Assembly: GCA_038030265.1 (NCBI GenBank)
Contig: CM075938.1
Span: 20,313,009 to 20,377,008, forward strand
DNA: 64,000 nt
Direction of reading: 5' to 3'
DNA from: Corythucha ciliata
Taxonomy: Eukaryota > Arthropoda > Insecta > Hemiptera > Tingidae
Part shown: positions 48,337 to 60,535 of the stretch, one piece after another
Position numbering within the stretch: position 1 is the stretch's first letter
Layout of the letters: every line of letters begins with the position of its first letter
Position numbers and translations under genes: made by a program
Notes under the pieces: generated by a model
Seen by the model: only the letters and a program-made list of their open reading frames with translations
What the model was told of the DNA's origin: nothing
The model's database searches: none

Positions 48337-49129
48337 AAGGCAACAAAAAAATGAAATGAGAGATTTTTTGTTTTAAAGGTTTTTCGTGGAATTATTGGGG
48401 CGCTATCGTGGAAGAATCCAACGCGGGATCTTCCCGCTCGAAAAGAATTTTTTGGCTAAATGAGCCCGAGTCTTCCAAAAGTTTTTTTTTTCGTTAACAT
48501 CTAAAAATCGTGAGGATTGGGAAGGTCTTAACGAACACAAAAACCAGGAAGAAAAATATGAGAGAAAGAAAGAGATAGAGAGAGCTTTTGAGAAACTTGA
48601 AATTTCATATCGACAAGAGCCCATAAATCAATGGAAAAATTAGGTTGGAAGGCCACTCGATCCAAACACCCCCCCCCCCTCAAAACCCACCAACGTCCGG
48701 GCGTTCCTTACTCCAAGAAACAAGTGTCTCATACTTTTAATGTGAACATACAAATAACAATAAATCGTTAAGACAAATACGTAAAGTGACCAGTCGTTCT
48801 TTCGCTTTCGACGGCACAGTCCCTCATTTGGATTCACCGACCCGCTAAAACGCACCGTTTTCATACGCGCGTCTCCCCAACTTGATTGAAACTCGTTGAA
48901 TGCTTTTAATAGCTCCGATGTCCTTAAAACCAACTTTGACCACCATCCCCTTTAATATGTCTCTGTCTACAGTCAAAACTAAAATGCCAGGTGGCCAAGT
49001 CCACAGGAAAATTTCTCTGAACATGATAGACCACCCTCTCCCCCCCCCCAACAATAAATTTCTACGATCAACATGACGCCTGATTCGTTTCGTTTAAAAT
49101 TTACAAACATATCAGCGCGTGAGTTAGAT

Positions 49130-50345
49130 CATTGATGATCAGAATTGAGGCAGACCGCTAAATCGCGATCTTGGCTGTTTCGGCAGGATTTTATGCGTCT
49201 AAAATTGAGAAATAAAAGTCGGCGCTTGAATTTTGTTAAGCATTTTAGAGGTTTTGTTGTCACGTCATTTCGGGAGTATTTCGCAGCTACAATCTGTCTA
49301 GTAACTTTCACGTGAATTTGGCTGTTTGGAGAGGAGGTAAATTTGCGGGTAAAATTTATAAAAAATGCTAAATTGCGAATTTAGCTGTCGTGGGGTGGCT
49401 CCTTCGCTGTTAAAACCGTATAAAAAGGTTAACACTCGAATGTAACTGTTTCGTGGGAACTAATTCAAAGCTTAAGCTGACAAAAAAAAAAAAATCAGCG
49501 CGTGGCCATGTGTGTGGTTTCGTCGTGGATAAAAATGAGAAAAAACGTTGTCTCGTGAATCTGGCTGTTTTGGCGAGCATCTTCGTGACAGAAACCGAAA
49601 AACAAATTGAACGCTTGAATTTGGCCGTTTTGGGGGGCTTTTTCGCAGCAAATATTGAAAAAAACGTCAATGCGCGGATCTGACTTTTCAAGGAGTCTAA
49701 TTTGCGGCTTTAAAAAAGGGAGAAAATGCGCTAAAACGCGGCATTGGCTGTTTTGATGGGCTACATCCCGGCTAAAATAGACTTTGACGATTGAATTTGG
49801 TGAATTCGTGAGGTACTTCACAGCTAAGATTGTGAAGAAAGTTTAACGCAATTTGACAGTAATGGGAGAGGGAGCACTTTGCGGCTAAAATTTTAAAAAC
49901 GCGAAATCCCGGATTTCGTTGTTTCTGGGTGTCTCGTGGCTAAAATTGAGAAAATCGGTCAACAGGGAAGGGCTGAGTTGAGATAGAGGTCTCGAAATCG
50001 GCTGTTTCCGGGGGGGGGGGGCTGATTCGCGGTTAAATTAGAGGAAAAAATAGGTATGTACTTCAGATCGTGTTTTTCGCCATCACATTGGGTGGTTTCT
50101 TTGCCGCTCAAATTGGGAAAAAAATGCTCATTGGTGACAAAAAATGAGACAAAGTGCCCAATCCACGTCAAAAATTAGGGAAAATCTCTTATTCGCGGCT
50201 TGAGAAATAGCGTTTATTTATGCCTAAAAACGGGAAAAATTGCTAATAGTTCGTGGCTGAAATTTAGTAAAACCATTCCTCCATGGTAAAATATACTATA
50301 GTATTCATTTTGGGCTCAAATTGTGAAAAAGCACGTACTTCTGCT
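49130..50345 (+). repeat. degenerate array, about 60-bp compound unit
   Basis: The unit combines GCTAAAATTGAGAAAA with TGAATTTGGCTGTTTTGGxGGGC, giving a longer period than elsewhere. It returns to the short 28-bp form after about 50090. Confidence 0.7.
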
Positions 50346-50394
50346 CATAACAAGCAAAAGTGCTCGTCCGAGGAAAAACATTGAGTGAAAAGCG

Positions 50395-51060
50395 CCAGTT
50401 CTCGTGGACAACCTCGTAGAACGTCTTGAAAAGCCCTAGAAAACCTTTAAAACCACTGGACCGCCTTGGATAGCCATGTGCAGTAGGTTTTAAAAGGCCT
50501 CAAAATTCCTCGATGGGCTGAAAAATGCCTCAAAATTCATTGAAGAGCCACGAAAACAGCATTTAAACCCTTAATAGGCATTAAATAGTATTATACACTC
50601 CGTAAATTGGTGTCTCACAAAGCCATACATAGCCTCAAAATGCTTTGAAGAGCCTTAAAAAGGGTTTCAGGTGACCTCCAACAGCGTAGAACGTCAGAAT
50701 ACAAAGCCTTAGCCATGCCAAACGAGCAGGTTCAAATTACTCAGAGGGCTTGAAAAGCATTAGGTAGTTCCAAAAAAGGCTCTGAGAAGCTTTTAATAGT
50801 CATAGAAAGTCTTAAAAAACAGCTTAGAAAGCTATCGAGAGGCCTACAAAACTTTGAAAGTTCCCTGCATGGATGATTTAGAAGGCCTCAACAAGCCAGC
50901 TGTTGTGAACAGCCTTAGTAGGCCCGAGAAAGCCTAAGAAAACTTTGGAAGACCCTGAAAAGCCCAAGGAAGACCCAAAAAGTCAAAGTGGAAATGGCTT
51001 CAAAATGCCTCGAAACAGCGTTGTGTGTTCGAGGAAGAGGAAAGGGGTCGAATGAGCCTG
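50395..51060 (+). repeat. degenerate array, CCTxxAAAAGCCTTxGAAAG type
   Basis: Purine-rich units of about 20-40 bp built from GAAAAGCC, CTCAAAA and CTTGGAAGACC. It is a distinct dialect restricted to this block. Confidence 0.6.
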
Positions 51061-54000
51061 AAATAAGCGCTTTGAGCCATTTTGCGAACAAGTGTTTCGA
51101 TTTGTGTCGTACAAGGTTTATGAGTCCCCCCTACCACGCTTAACTGAGAAATTTATTCAGTTTTTGTCAAAATGGCCCTCAGGGTGCGTCAGAGGCTCCC
51201 TTAAAGTGGTGAAAAATTAACGTTTCGCGATTTTGGCCGAATTTCTCCGATCCGCGGCAGGCTAGCAAGGGCCACTTGCGCCGATGCTTTTCCTCGGACA
51301 TCAGGGCTCATGTTCACGTGGCCACGGGCAAATTCGTGGAGCCCCGAAAAATGGCCAAAAGCGGACAAAATCACCGGAATCACAGGAAGAACCCTTTCAA
51401 CGGCTCGTCTGATCCAAAATCCATTTCAATTTTCAGTATCCTCGTGGCGAGAAGCCTCGAGGGTACGCAGTTTCGTCAACTTTTACATATTGGCAATTTT
51501 CGCCGAAAACGTGTGCTTGGCTGGGTGGACAAATTATTTGGTCAATTTTCTCAAAGTGTTCTGATTGGAGCGAAACGCGGTTTATGAGCCCTCAGGCCAT
51601 GATGATTAGCTGACGAGTGCAGGCGTTCTCGGCCTGGATCAAGGAGTGTAAGGGCCTCTCGAAGTGGTTAAAAAAGTGTTTTAACGTATAGTTTTCAAAG
51701 TTACACATAGTACACAATTCAACGATTGTCCGGACCACCTTTTTGTGGTTAGAACAGGTACAAAAAAAGGGGTGTGCTCTCGCCCTCGTCCATGACACCT
51801 TATGGTAGTTGGACGTAAAGCCCCGCTGGATTACCACTCCAACAGTGAGTCAATCCCACGAAAGAAAGAAAAAAAAAAAAAAAAAAAAATCCCGCGAAGA
51901 ATAACTACCCCGAACGCTTTTAAATTGAATTGTATTAAAATTTACTAAAATTTAGTGGAAAATGCGCACAAGTTTATTGAGTAGATAAAAGGTGTTTCAG
52001 ACCATTTTTGGTGGTTTCACGTGGCTATCTCTCGTGATGTAGGCTTTAGGCTATGGCTTTGTGCTTCTCCGCGACCGTTTTTGACTTGTCGTCGGTTTTG
52101 GTCGATTTTAACGACTCCCATAGCGGTCTTTTGTCATCCAGCGGAGTACGCATAAAAAATAGTCAATTTGCTTTCAAAATCTTTTAAGCGGGAAGGGCGA
52201 ACTCATTTCTAAAACATCATCCTTCACTTTACCATTCGAGTACATCTTTCTCCTGCATATAACGGTCCCTGCGCGCTCTTTTTTTTTATTAAAAAAAACT
52301 CCGGAGCGGTTAATATTGTACGGAATTAATTATAAAGCAGCTCCATAGATTTTATAAAGCGTGGCGTTACTCCCATGAATAATGAAGTGATTTCCTTTCG
52401 AGTGGGAGTCCAATGGAGTGATGTTGATGAATAGCGATAAGGGACGCGGGCATTGGGTGGATAGTTGTGGTGCGGGGCGGGGAGCGTACTTGGTCGAGCA
52501 ATATTAGTAAGAGCGATGCATGTAGCCGACTATGAGTATTAAAATTAATTATTTTCATGTTAAGAAATATGATCCCCCGCCCTCCAGTGATCCACAACAC
52601 TTACGGCTTCATTTTCTACGGCCGGTGATGGGGCATAGGGTTGAATCCCCTCTCACCCTTCTTGTATGCTTTCACTGGGGAACGAGGAAGAAACTGCACA
52701 AGGAAAAGAAAGCAGTTTCAGACGAATTCCCTTCCTATCTCAAAAGTGATTCTTCCCCGTCCAAAAAATGGTCAAAATGTGCGTCACGATTTTGTTTTTT
52801 TGGACAGAAAGACCAATCTGTCGCGAGATAATCAAACAAGTTTTCGTGACAAGAGCTGCTTCTTCTCTCCACAAAGAAGGGACATTTCACTTGGCTGTGA
52901 AACATGCAAATACTTCCTAGGAGAGCCGATGAAACGGACAAAAGGCACGCCGAAAGCAAGAGATGAACAGCTCAGCCAGTGCGAAGTTTTTTTTTTTTTT
53001 TTTCACATCTTGTTTCAACTACAAAAAAATATATGAAAAAAACGTGAGTTTGTGAGCTTGAAAACTAGGAGATACCATCGGGTATACTTTCATCTTTTTT
53101 CGTTTCCCTCCGTCTCATTTTTTCTTTACAAGTTAGTTGCATTGAAAATAATAAAGAGCGAAGTGAAAGTCGTTTTGGAGGAAGAGGAGGCGGAAAAACT
53201 TCAAAATTCCAGCGAAACCCTTCGTTTAAAAAACGCCCCCTAACGCCCTTTCAAAGCCCCCTGCGTAAGGTCTTTATGGTTGGACGGACCACAGCCCTTG
53301 GAAGTTCCACCGCGTCATTCTTTTACGCGCGCGCTCACCACAACATCGTACAAGTAATGATAGTAATGACCTGTCTTTTGTTCTTTCGAGGCATTACCAC
53401 CCCGCACCACCCTCCCAAGCCACTTCACATCAACCGAATGCTTTTTAGTCAATCAAATAAGTTGATGATCTCGAAGAGGGCTTCCCCATTGTCCCTTTTT
53501 AAAAGACGCTCTCCGTTATATGCCGTTGCCTCGGCGGCGGCGAGACCTCCTACACTCGGTGACCGGGATTTTTTTTTTCGAAAAAAAAAATAAATAAAAA
53601 TAATATACAATGGGGAGATTCAGGACCTCCTCACACTTGCCCCGCTTTTTTTCGTTGTCGTAAGGACGATAAAAAGTAATTTATGCTCTCTTAAGACTCT
53701 ATTGTTACTAAAAAAAAATATTAAAAAAACCGGCGGCCTACTTTGTTTGGAGACTCAATTTATTTAAATTGCTGATCGTCGCTGGAATTAAGGGAAAGGA
53801 GAAGACGATTTGGGTAGGTGGTGGAGAGAAGAGCGTCAAAATTGACCTAAACATACGCCCCCGCCCTGCGCTAAGTTTATAGTAAAGCGAGGGGCATTGG
53901 TTCAACAGGTGGTCTATTGGACAAGTTTCAGCCCCACAAGGTTGCAAGGTCCCAAAATCTTACTGTTCACTCAATAAACGGGTAATTTAGCCCTCCCGGG

Positions 54001-54370
54001 AAGCAGGAACTAACTATGCAAGTCACTGCTGTACATGAGAGCTTGGATGATCGTATCCGACGGTACACTTGGGGCCTGGATTCGCTGAAGGGGGGACTCA
54101 CTCTCACACACTCTCTCTCTCGTCCTCCTCGTCGAGATCGAAATGAATTATTAGCCTGCCAAAATCCATATAGTGGCTCGGTCCAATTCACCTCGGAGAC
54201 TGCATCACTGTCCCACGCCCTATAATACACCCAGCAAGTCAGCGCAAATTGACTCTAAAACTGGTAAGTCATAGCCATGAAACCATCCCATTGGTTATTC
54301 AGACCTGAGACCCTACTAAGCACCCTATACACTACCCACAACATACCCGCGCCAAACACTGGCAACTCGG
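51061..54370. other. anonymous sequence with SINE fragment
   Basis: Related text near 51110-51200 and 51575-51680 (GGTTTATGAG then AGTGGTxAAAAA) suggests a diverged repeat of about 465 bp. A runs at 51870-51888 and T runs at 52987-53002. No gene recognised. Confidence 0.5.
51771..51843 (+). mobile_element. SINE 3' fragment
   Basis: About 73 bases match the 3' end of the SINE at 18241-18314 (reverse complement) at around 80% by eye. Shared blocks include CGCCCTCGTCCA, GTAAAGCCC and GGATTACCAC. No tRNA-like head precedes it, so the copy is 5'-truncated. A poly-A stretch follows at about 51870. Confidence 0.65.
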
Positions 54371-54374
54371 GTTC

Positions 54375-54990
54375 CAGGGTCACTTAAAAAATAAACCTGA
54401 AACTTGCAATTTCGCGAAAATAAATATCACAGCAACTTGCAAATTCGCAAAAATTAAGACTCGAAACTAGCGATCTCACGAATTTTTAGTCCTAAAATTT
54501 AAAAATTGTAAGCTCGTATGTGATGTCATTTCATGGCAAACTTTGGCCGCTCTCATGAAGCCAGCTATAATCTCGCTGGGATCCGCGTTCACCAAAACAA
54601 GGCCCGAAACAATGGAACAGACCTGTTGCTTCATACAATTTCGCTGGGTTTCTCCCAAAAATTGTGATTTTGCATCTGTGCATTAGTCGCAAACATCCAG
54701 TCTCGTGACTACAGTACAAACATGCATTTCACGGATATTTAGCCTCAAAACTTGCGGTTTCATGGCAATTTATCGATCTAATTTCGAATTTTTGACGACC
54801 GCTTGCCATTTTTGGTTTAGCCCCGAAACTGGCAATTTCATACTTAGTTAGCCCTGAATCTATGCGGACCGTGACTATTTCACGCCTTGACTAGTAATGT
54901 CACTGATTGCTAACCTCCGCATGCTTGCAAGCATGACTTACAGCTATGGACCGAGCAAACAAAACATGGTGTTGTCGTGGGGGAAAGAGA
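54375..54990 (+). repeat. degenerate array, GAAACTTGCAATTTCGCGGC type
   Basis: Units of about 33 bp with AACTTGCAATTTCGCG and TATTTAGCC. The array is interrupted by the tRNA-like sequence at 55018. Confidence 0.7.
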
Positions 54991-55017
54991 TAGCCCGGAG
55001 TTGAATAGTTCCTGGTC

Positions 55018-55089
55018 GCCGCGGTGTCTTGGTGGTCTGAGAGCCGTACCGGAGATAAGGTGTCCGGGTTCGATTCCCGCTCCGTGGCA
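55018..55089 (+). tRNA. tRNA-like sequence (degenerate tRNA or SINE head)
   Basis: The 72-nt segment begins GCCGCGG and ends CCGTGGCA, giving a 7-bp acceptor stem with one wobble. The D stem (TCTT/GAGA) pairs, and the B box GGTTCGATTCC is perfect. The anticodon stem has one G-A mismatch; the loop would give anticodon GGA, but position 33 is C rather than T. The T stem has a mismatch and there is one unpaired base before the acceptor 3' strand. It lacks the long variable arm a serine tRNA needs. It is probably a tRNA pseudogene or a SINE promoter; the following sequence does not match the 18-kb SINE. Confidence 0.45.
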
Positions 55090-55199
55090 GTTTCTTTTTC
55101 TCACGACACATAAAGCATCAGGTCACTGTTGTTTGTAAAGTTACAGCTGTTCGTCTGGCTTTGGGTACTGTCGGAGTGGCCGGCTTACGGCTACTCTGA

Positions 55200-55970
55200 A
55201 TAAAAGGCACGAAACCAGCGATAGACGTAAGATAAGAAACTTATTTAGGTCCGAAAAATGTAATTTTGCGGCTAGTTATCGAGATTTGGCGCCGTCTGGG
55301 ACAGCCTTGGCCCCCCTCCCACCCGAAGTTGGCTTTCCCACAAAATTGCAGGAATTATATGAACCGAAACTTTTAATGGCTGATGTTTATCCCTTCACCC
55401 GTGAATAAGCAGTTTCGCGGCCATTTCACCCGAAATTTGCATTTCTCGCGGATATTTGCCATCAATACTCAGAATTTCGCGGCTATATTAACATATTTCA
55501 AAACTCGGCTCTTTGGCCATCACTTGTAATTTTGTCTGCTATTTAGCAACGAAACTGGAAATTGAGGACCCAAGACTTACAGTTCATCGATGTTGCTTCG
55601 AATGGCTAGGCAATTCTGCTGCTATTTGTCCTTGAAATTTGTTAATTGATTGTCTACTCCGCTTTATAATTTCATGACCGGTTTAATGACATCAAAAAAT
55701 TAAAATTATTATACTTCAGAATTTTGCATTTTCCCCCCTGAAATAGCAATCAAGCAGGTTTATTCTCACAATCAAGTCGTTTCATGAATATTTGGCCCAT
55801 AAATTGCATAATGAGCTTCGAAACTTGGAATTTCGCGGATACTTTATCCCACTGATTTCGACTCTTTGGGCACCATTAGCCATTTTCACAGCTATTTAGC
55901 TCCAAAACTTGGAATTATACAGCTATTTATCGCTGAATCTTTGCAGTTGTGTGACTATTTTCTTTCTGGA
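55200..55970 (+). repeat. degenerate array, GAAACTTGCAATTTCGCGGC type, continuation
   Basis: Further units (GCATTTCTCGCGGATATTTGCC, GAAACTTGGAATTTCGCGG) beyond the tRNA-like insertion. Confidence 0.7.
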
Positions 55971-56104
55971 CACGAAGTTCAGACACTAAATAATAACCTC
56001 TTTACGAGCTGAACAATTTGGAGGCAAAATTTCCGTCTGTTATACTAAGTCAAATTTGCTTTTTCCGAGCTAGACACGTTTTCATATCCAAATCAATCAG
56101 GTTC

Positions 56105-56400
56105 TGAAGGATAAATTTCCAGTTTTCAGCTTGAGTAGTCAGCCTAGGGAGCGAAATCGCCAGTTTCTAAACCACTTTATTGCGAATTTCATGGCAAAAC
56201 TCAAACAGATTCCGGTGAAAAACTGTCATTTTTGCTGGGGAGAGTCCGTTTCCCGGGCAAAATTACAAGATTTTGTTGTTTTTGAGGGTAAATTGTTTAG
56301 TTTGAATGCCAGTAGGCAGTTTGAAGGGATAAATTATTGATGGTTTCCAATTGTCCTACTCTTGGTTGAATTGCCAGTTTTTCTTCTGAAAATGTAAGTC
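56105..56400 (+). repeat. degenerate repeat block, TTGCCAGTTT type
   Basis: Loosely periodic GAAATCGCCAGTTT and GAATTGCCAGTTTTTC units resembling the 24-kb dialect. Confidence 0.45.
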
Positions 56401-56486
56401 GTAAGTTGGAAAGGAACCTCAACCTGGGCAGGAAACTGGTCCCAAAAACCCCAAAACTTTGCTCAATGTGTGATTGTAAATTGTAA

Positions 56487-56546
56487 TTATATACATATAG
56501 AAAACCAAATTTAAATTTATATACATATAGAAAACCAAATTTAAAT
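56487..56546 (+). repeat. perfect 30-bp tandem duplication
   Basis: Two identical 30-bp copies containing ATACATATAGAAAACCAAAT, directly adjacent. The identity implies a recent duplication. Confidence 0.95.
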
Positions 56547-59405
56547 AATCCCCTTAGATCTACGGCTTCTGAACAATTTTATTAATTCCAGGTACAAGGG
56601 CTAACATTCCCCCCCCCCTTCTTTTGGTCTTTTCCCGTTCGAGTTTCTGCGGCTCTTGGGCTCTTGGTGCTAAAACTGATGGAATTCGAGCCTAATAGCA
56701 AATTATAGTGGTTGTATACGTGAAACTTTTACCTGTGCTCCCCTAAATTCAGTCACTCCTCCTAATTCTACCCCGTGCCAGTTGATCTACAACGCTTAGG
56801 ACCGACATATCCGCTAATCAACGAAGCGTACCGAAAAAAACGCCGTTGCATATAAGGTGGTTCATGTATATTTACTCCGTACTCGCTCGAATTCTCCTAT
56901 CTCTGACAGTGAGAGAGTGAGACAGGGGAGTAAGGTGCGGTGGCGTTCTGCTCGGCTACCCCTCACCTTGCTGACACACACCGTACGCTCTTCCGCCAAT
57001 GTTGTAATTGACAACCTGTCTCATTTTGTGCCCCCTTTCCCTTGTCTGTAGACAGAAATTTTTGAATTTTTCAGTTGACATGACATTAAAACTGGGTAGA
57101 AACCTTGGCCGTGCGCAGCGTCACGGGGTATCATCAAGGCAGGCGCACCTGACTCAAGAGGAACTTAACTACTTTCAAATCACCTAACAAGGTTTTTATT
57201 GCCCTCCCGTGCACCAAGTCGTGTTTCTTTATATTTAATAGGAAGCCCTGATGATGTGGAAAAAAATTAAATAATTAAGAAAGCTCTTTAATTACACCTA
57301 AATTACAGTTTCAAAAGCCCTGCTGCGCTGTTAAGAAGTGCCCGCATGTCTTTACAAAACAGAAGCGAGATGAATAATTTAAGGCACCTGCAAACACGCG
57401 AGTGATCTCGCGCATTGAAAAGAAGCTTATTTGACGTTTTAAACTGTTCATACGTTCAAAAAAGCACGGTCCGGTTAGTTAGACGGTTGATTTTTTTTTT
57501 CTTTTTCCATCCTTCCTCATTTCCTCTTTTAGCGGAAAAACTTCCTCCTATAAGCCTCGTCGCGGTGGCTAATCCTGCACCTTGCTGTCTTAACCAGCTG
57601 ACACCCTCCAGCGACGGTGGATAGGTACCTATAATGGTCACGGTCCGCGGTGCGAGACGCGTGTACAACACGTGCGTCCTCTTATAAGAGCGAAGTGGGT
57701 CCGGCCCACAGATAATTTTAATATTAATTCCCTGGAGGACTCGCGTTTTTTAACCGTTTTTAACCAATCACCACCCCACCCCTCAACCACAGAATGCTTC
57801 CTTAGCAACTTTCGTGCGTTGGTTCAAAACAAACACTTCTCCGCACCCCCCCCCTCCAATACTCTTTTTCACCGAATCACCTCGAAATCCGGCATTTTCA
57901 CCAATATAAAACCTCGATGACCCCTTTAAGGACCTCCGAGAACGTCGCTTCTTTCTTACTTGTTTTTTTTTTCCTCCCTTTTTCCCCCGATGAATAAAAA
58001 ACAAGGGTGTTATATTTAAAACGAGACACGAAAACAATCTTTATGCGTATTTATGCCTTTAGCGGTACATTGTATAGGCACAAGACCTTGTTTTTTTCCA
58101 ACACGAGTGAAATTCGAACCTTCCTTTTCGTTTTTTGGTTTATTTATTTATTTTTTTTATTTCAACATGCAAAAATGGGCAGGTCATCGATTCCACCAAA
58201 AAAAAAAAGTCCCACACACAAAACCCCTTCGTGGAAGAAAATGCTCTCATCGATCGTTATTAACGGTACTTTTCGCGTCGACCGCGCTAAACAACAGAAA
58301 GTTGATAAGGTCGGGAGACTTCGATGCCTGCCTATTTGTTTTATAAGGTACAAATTTGATCATTCCCTAAAGATAAAAACGTGCAGAGCTAAATATACCT
58401 GTGACATGGGGAGACTGAGAGCACGCAAAGCTCGTGCATTTCCCTGGGATTCTTTTTTTTTTTTTTAAGTGTCTCCAGAGTCTTTCGCTTAGAGCTGTTG
58501 GTTGGATGGTGAAGGAGGGGGCGGGGAAGCTTTGATCTTCTGAGGTCTTATCGTCCTTTCAGAAAACAAGTAAAAACCTTTGCTCAAGTTCTTCCAGTTT
58601 TTTTGATTTATTACGCGCCGTTTTATTTTTGTTTATGAACTGTATAAATAGATCACAAAAAATATGTTTTCTTGTCGTCTTCTCCCCCACAACCTTTCAC
58701 CCACATCAGAAACACCGCACTTCTGTCTTTCTGGAAGACGTCTGTAATTATTCCAAGGATGAACTTTTTTTTTTTTTTTAATGTAACAATAGAGAAAATA
58801 AGGCTAATGGTGTTGACGATAGCTGAACCAGAACACAGAGGACTACTTAAGTAAGAGATAAAAAGAAGTCAGGTGGCACGCGGCGTCCATTCGACCGTGA
58901 TCACAGGTGAATTAAACCCCCGCTCGCACTGCGTGGTGTGTTTCGGAAAATAAATGGCGGGAAAAAATAAGGATCAGATAGAAGGAGCAGTGGGACGAAG
59001 CGTAATGTGAAACTTCATTTTAACAGAGCTAAACGTTCGACGTTCATGTCTGAGATTCTAGTGCAAATAGCGACGAAATCTCCCCCGACCCATCACCGAG
59101 GGTTGCGGGGATAATCCCTGAGCAGGTGAGTCGGCCCAGCAGTGGCAGTCTCAACACCAGACCACCAAGCCCTGGAATCCGGTTATTTCTGTTCTGGGGA
59201 AATTTGGCTCAAAGGAAATCGCCATCAGTTACAACTCGACGATTAAAACTGACCAATCATATACACGCAAAGCACTCATTTTTACGTGAGTTACACCCCA
59301 CGGCTCTAACACACGATGGTAGCCTATACTAAGGGACCGTCCGCAAAGTGCTCGCTGCTATTCCCCCTCTCGGTAGAATCGGCGATTCTTGCAGGAATGG
59401 CAAAA
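56547..59405. other. anonymous sequence, no gene recognised
   Basis: C runs 56609-56618 and 57846-57854, T runs near 57491 and 58450. Frames are short and track-driven. Confidence 0.6.
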
Positions 59406-59409
59406 ATGT

Positions 59410-60165
59410 AAAAATTGGATAAAACTGCGTTTTTTGGGGGTCAATTTTAGCTGTGAAGATACACTCAATAAGCCTACATTCACGCATTGAAGTTTCCTCT
59501 GACAATTTAAGCCGTGATTCAAAATCACCACATTCAGTCTAGTCGTCAACGTTATTTTCTATAATTTTATCCGCATAGTGACAAAATTCACGCGCTGATT
59601 TTTTTTCTTGCTTTCTTTCTCTATTTCACTCCCCAAAACAGCTAAATTATAACGTTGACGAATTTTATCTATTTTACCAACGAAGAAGCCCCCCCCCCCC
59701 CGACATGGCTAGATTTGCACGCCAACGTTCTTTCCATCAATTATAGCCGCGAAATAGCCACGCCAAAGCAGAGAAATTCGATTTTTAGCGCTTTTTCTCA
59801 AATTATAGCCGAACATTTATTAGCACCCTGCTTGCGTTGAAGTTTCTCCTAATTTTATCCGCGAAGTAACAATGAGAAGACAAAATAAGTAACAGAAAAG
59901 ACAAAATAAGTAACAAAAGGTATGACCAGCGATTAAAAGTTGTTTGTCAATTTTAGCCGCGATATAGGCCCCCCCCACCCATCACGAAATTGCGAAAATC
60001 GCAATTTAGGGCTTTGTTTCAATTTAAGCAGCGTTGTAGAGCCTCAAAAGGGGCTAATTCACGTACCTATTAAAGTTTTTTTCATCAATCTTAGCCGCGA
60101 ACAAGCCCCCCGAAATATCCATGCGTTGAAGTTTTTTGGTCAATTTTATAGCCTCGAAATAGCTC
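59410..60165 (-). repeat. degenerate GCTAAAATTGA array, opposite strand
   Basis: Units such as CAATTTTAGCCGCGA then GCGTTGAAGTTTTT, period about 40-65 bp, with three long C runs inside. Confidence 0.65.
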
Positions 60166-60535
60166 CCCCCCCCCCCTTCTCACTGACTCAAACAAATTCG
60201 TGCGTTCCCGTTTTCGATCGTCCCATGAGCGTTTATCCAGCCTGTTCCCCGCACGCCCATCACCATTGTGCATTCTGTAGTGATTTTCTTTCTAATGAGG
60301 GCACTCCACCGCGTTGGATAGATTCACGTACCATAACAACGAACATTGTGTCGGTGTGAAAATGAACTCCCCCCCCCCTCTCTCTCTCTCTGAACAAGAT
60401 CTGCGGTCCAAATACTCCAGCTGAAGTAATTGGAAAACTTCAATTTTGTTACAAGGCCGCCCCCCGTCAGATGTTACATTCTGATTAATTTGCTACCCGT
60501 AGAATTTTGTTCTATCAATTTCCGAGTTTTTATAA

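Larger units (their letters stand above)
46181..49125. other. anonymous sequence with C runs and a palindrome cluster
   Basis: C runs at 46474-46484, 47102-47114, 48669-48679 and 49040-49049. No gene recognised. The palindrome cluster and microsatellite are listed separately. Confidence 0.6.

Noticed and set aside
59110..59190. Possible degenerate tRNA-like sequence on the minus strand
   Set aside because: Only a GGCTTGGTGGTC-like A box is visible; stems do not pair and the B box is missing.
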